Position numbers and translations under genes: made by a program. A stretch of 32,181 nucleotides of DNA, taken from contig JASJDO010000024.1 in NCBI GenBank assembly GCA_030065115.1, positions 1 to 32,181 of the forward strand, written 5' to 3'. A model generated the notes under the pieces. That model had not been told where the DNA came from. It saw only the letters and a list, made by a program, of their open reading frames with translations, and made no database searches. The first letter of the stretch is position 1, and the number at the start of each line of letters is the position of its first letter. Shown here piece after piece: positions 31,977 through 32,181 of the stretch. Origin of the DNA: Rhizobiaceae bacterium (GTDB lineage Bacteria > Pseudomonadota > Alphaproteobacteria > Rhizobiales > Rhizobiaceae).

Positions 31977-32181
31977 TGCGACCTCGTAGCCTTGCTCAAT
32001 TGCTTCACTTGCCTTGTGGAAATCAGAAAGGCCGATGTTTTTCAATTGCGGCCGGATCGAAAAGTCAGGGGGGTCGCCCGCGAGGCGTGAACGGACGATT
32101 TTATCCTGAATAATGTTGAACGCTTCAATCATTACGCCAGTAACGCCAAGACGCGAGCGGTTTTGGGATGAGATGGTGTTT
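31874..32181. repeat. Terminal inverted repeat (fold-back chimera) at right contig end
   Basis: Bases 31874-31976 are the exact reverse complement of 32079-32181, around a 102-base loop (31977-32078). The loop's minus strand encodes, in frame, the expected C-terminus of the patatin-like protein (34 residues, GDPPDFSIRP...), so the native chromosome lies inverted in the loop and bases 31977-32181 are a chimeric fold-back. Arm length is nearly the same as at the left end, suggesting a shared technical cause such as read or k-mer limits. Confidence 0.93.

Noticed and set aside
32085-32181. C-terminal end of the 335-residue patatin-like frame and its stop at 32090
   Set aside because: Bases after 31976 are an inverted copy of the gene's own sequence, so the frame and stop are artefacts.

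Overview
The window looks like a near-complete contig from an alphaproteobacterium, most likely a Hyphomicrobiales (Rhizobiales) member of moderate GC, perhaps marine. This rests on protein character: RpoB/RpoC of alphaproteobacterial type, a Sinorhizobium CyaC-type adenylate cyclase, a Rhizobium etli-type L-asparaginase, a DUF2336 protein, and the linkage of an IscU-like protein, folE and hisI. No BLAST or GC computation was possible.

Layout. 1-12041 (minus strand) is the secE-nusG-rplK-rplA-rplJ-rplL-rpoB-rpoC cluster, with rpoC cut at the left edge. It contains likely L11 and L10 leaders, an attenuator-like hairpin before rpoB, and starts just beyond a strong intrinsic terminator at 12216-12240. 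12252-14078 is a two-domain acyltransferase resembling the aminolipid synthase OlsF. 14292-18763 holds a periplasmic gamma-glutamyltranspeptidase, a small unknown protein, NAD kinase and a DUF2336 protein. 18887-21469 holds a flavin reductase-like protein and a divergent pair: a secreted three-module protein and an L-malyl-CoA lyase-type enzyme. 21474-28944 is a long run of minus-strand genes: IscU-like, yidD, asparaginase and a ferric-reductase-like membrane protein (tightly coupled), then a membrane protein, thrS, a small conserved protein and the redox-sensing adenylate cyclase. 29091-31976 is a plus-strand group: a candidate THF-II (folE) riboswitch, folE, hisI, a LysE-type exporter and a patatin-like phospholipase.

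Both contig ends are perfect inverted repeats (107 bp and 103 bp arms). In each, the loop encodes the native continuation of the truncated gene (RpoC and the patatin-like protein) in inverted orientation. This is the signature of fold-back chimeras from whole-genome amplification or assembly, not of telomeres. It lets 11 further RpoC residues and 34 further residues of the patatin-like protein be recovered.

Most of the window is housekeeping, and I see no convincing new defence, mobile or biosynthetic system. The points most worth a second look are the CyaC-type quinone-sensing cyclase, the OlsF-like fusion, the folE leader RNA, the hairpin that buries the hisI ribosome-binding site, the three-module secreted protein beside the malyl-CoA lyase, and the IscU-like protein lacking its third ligand cysteine.
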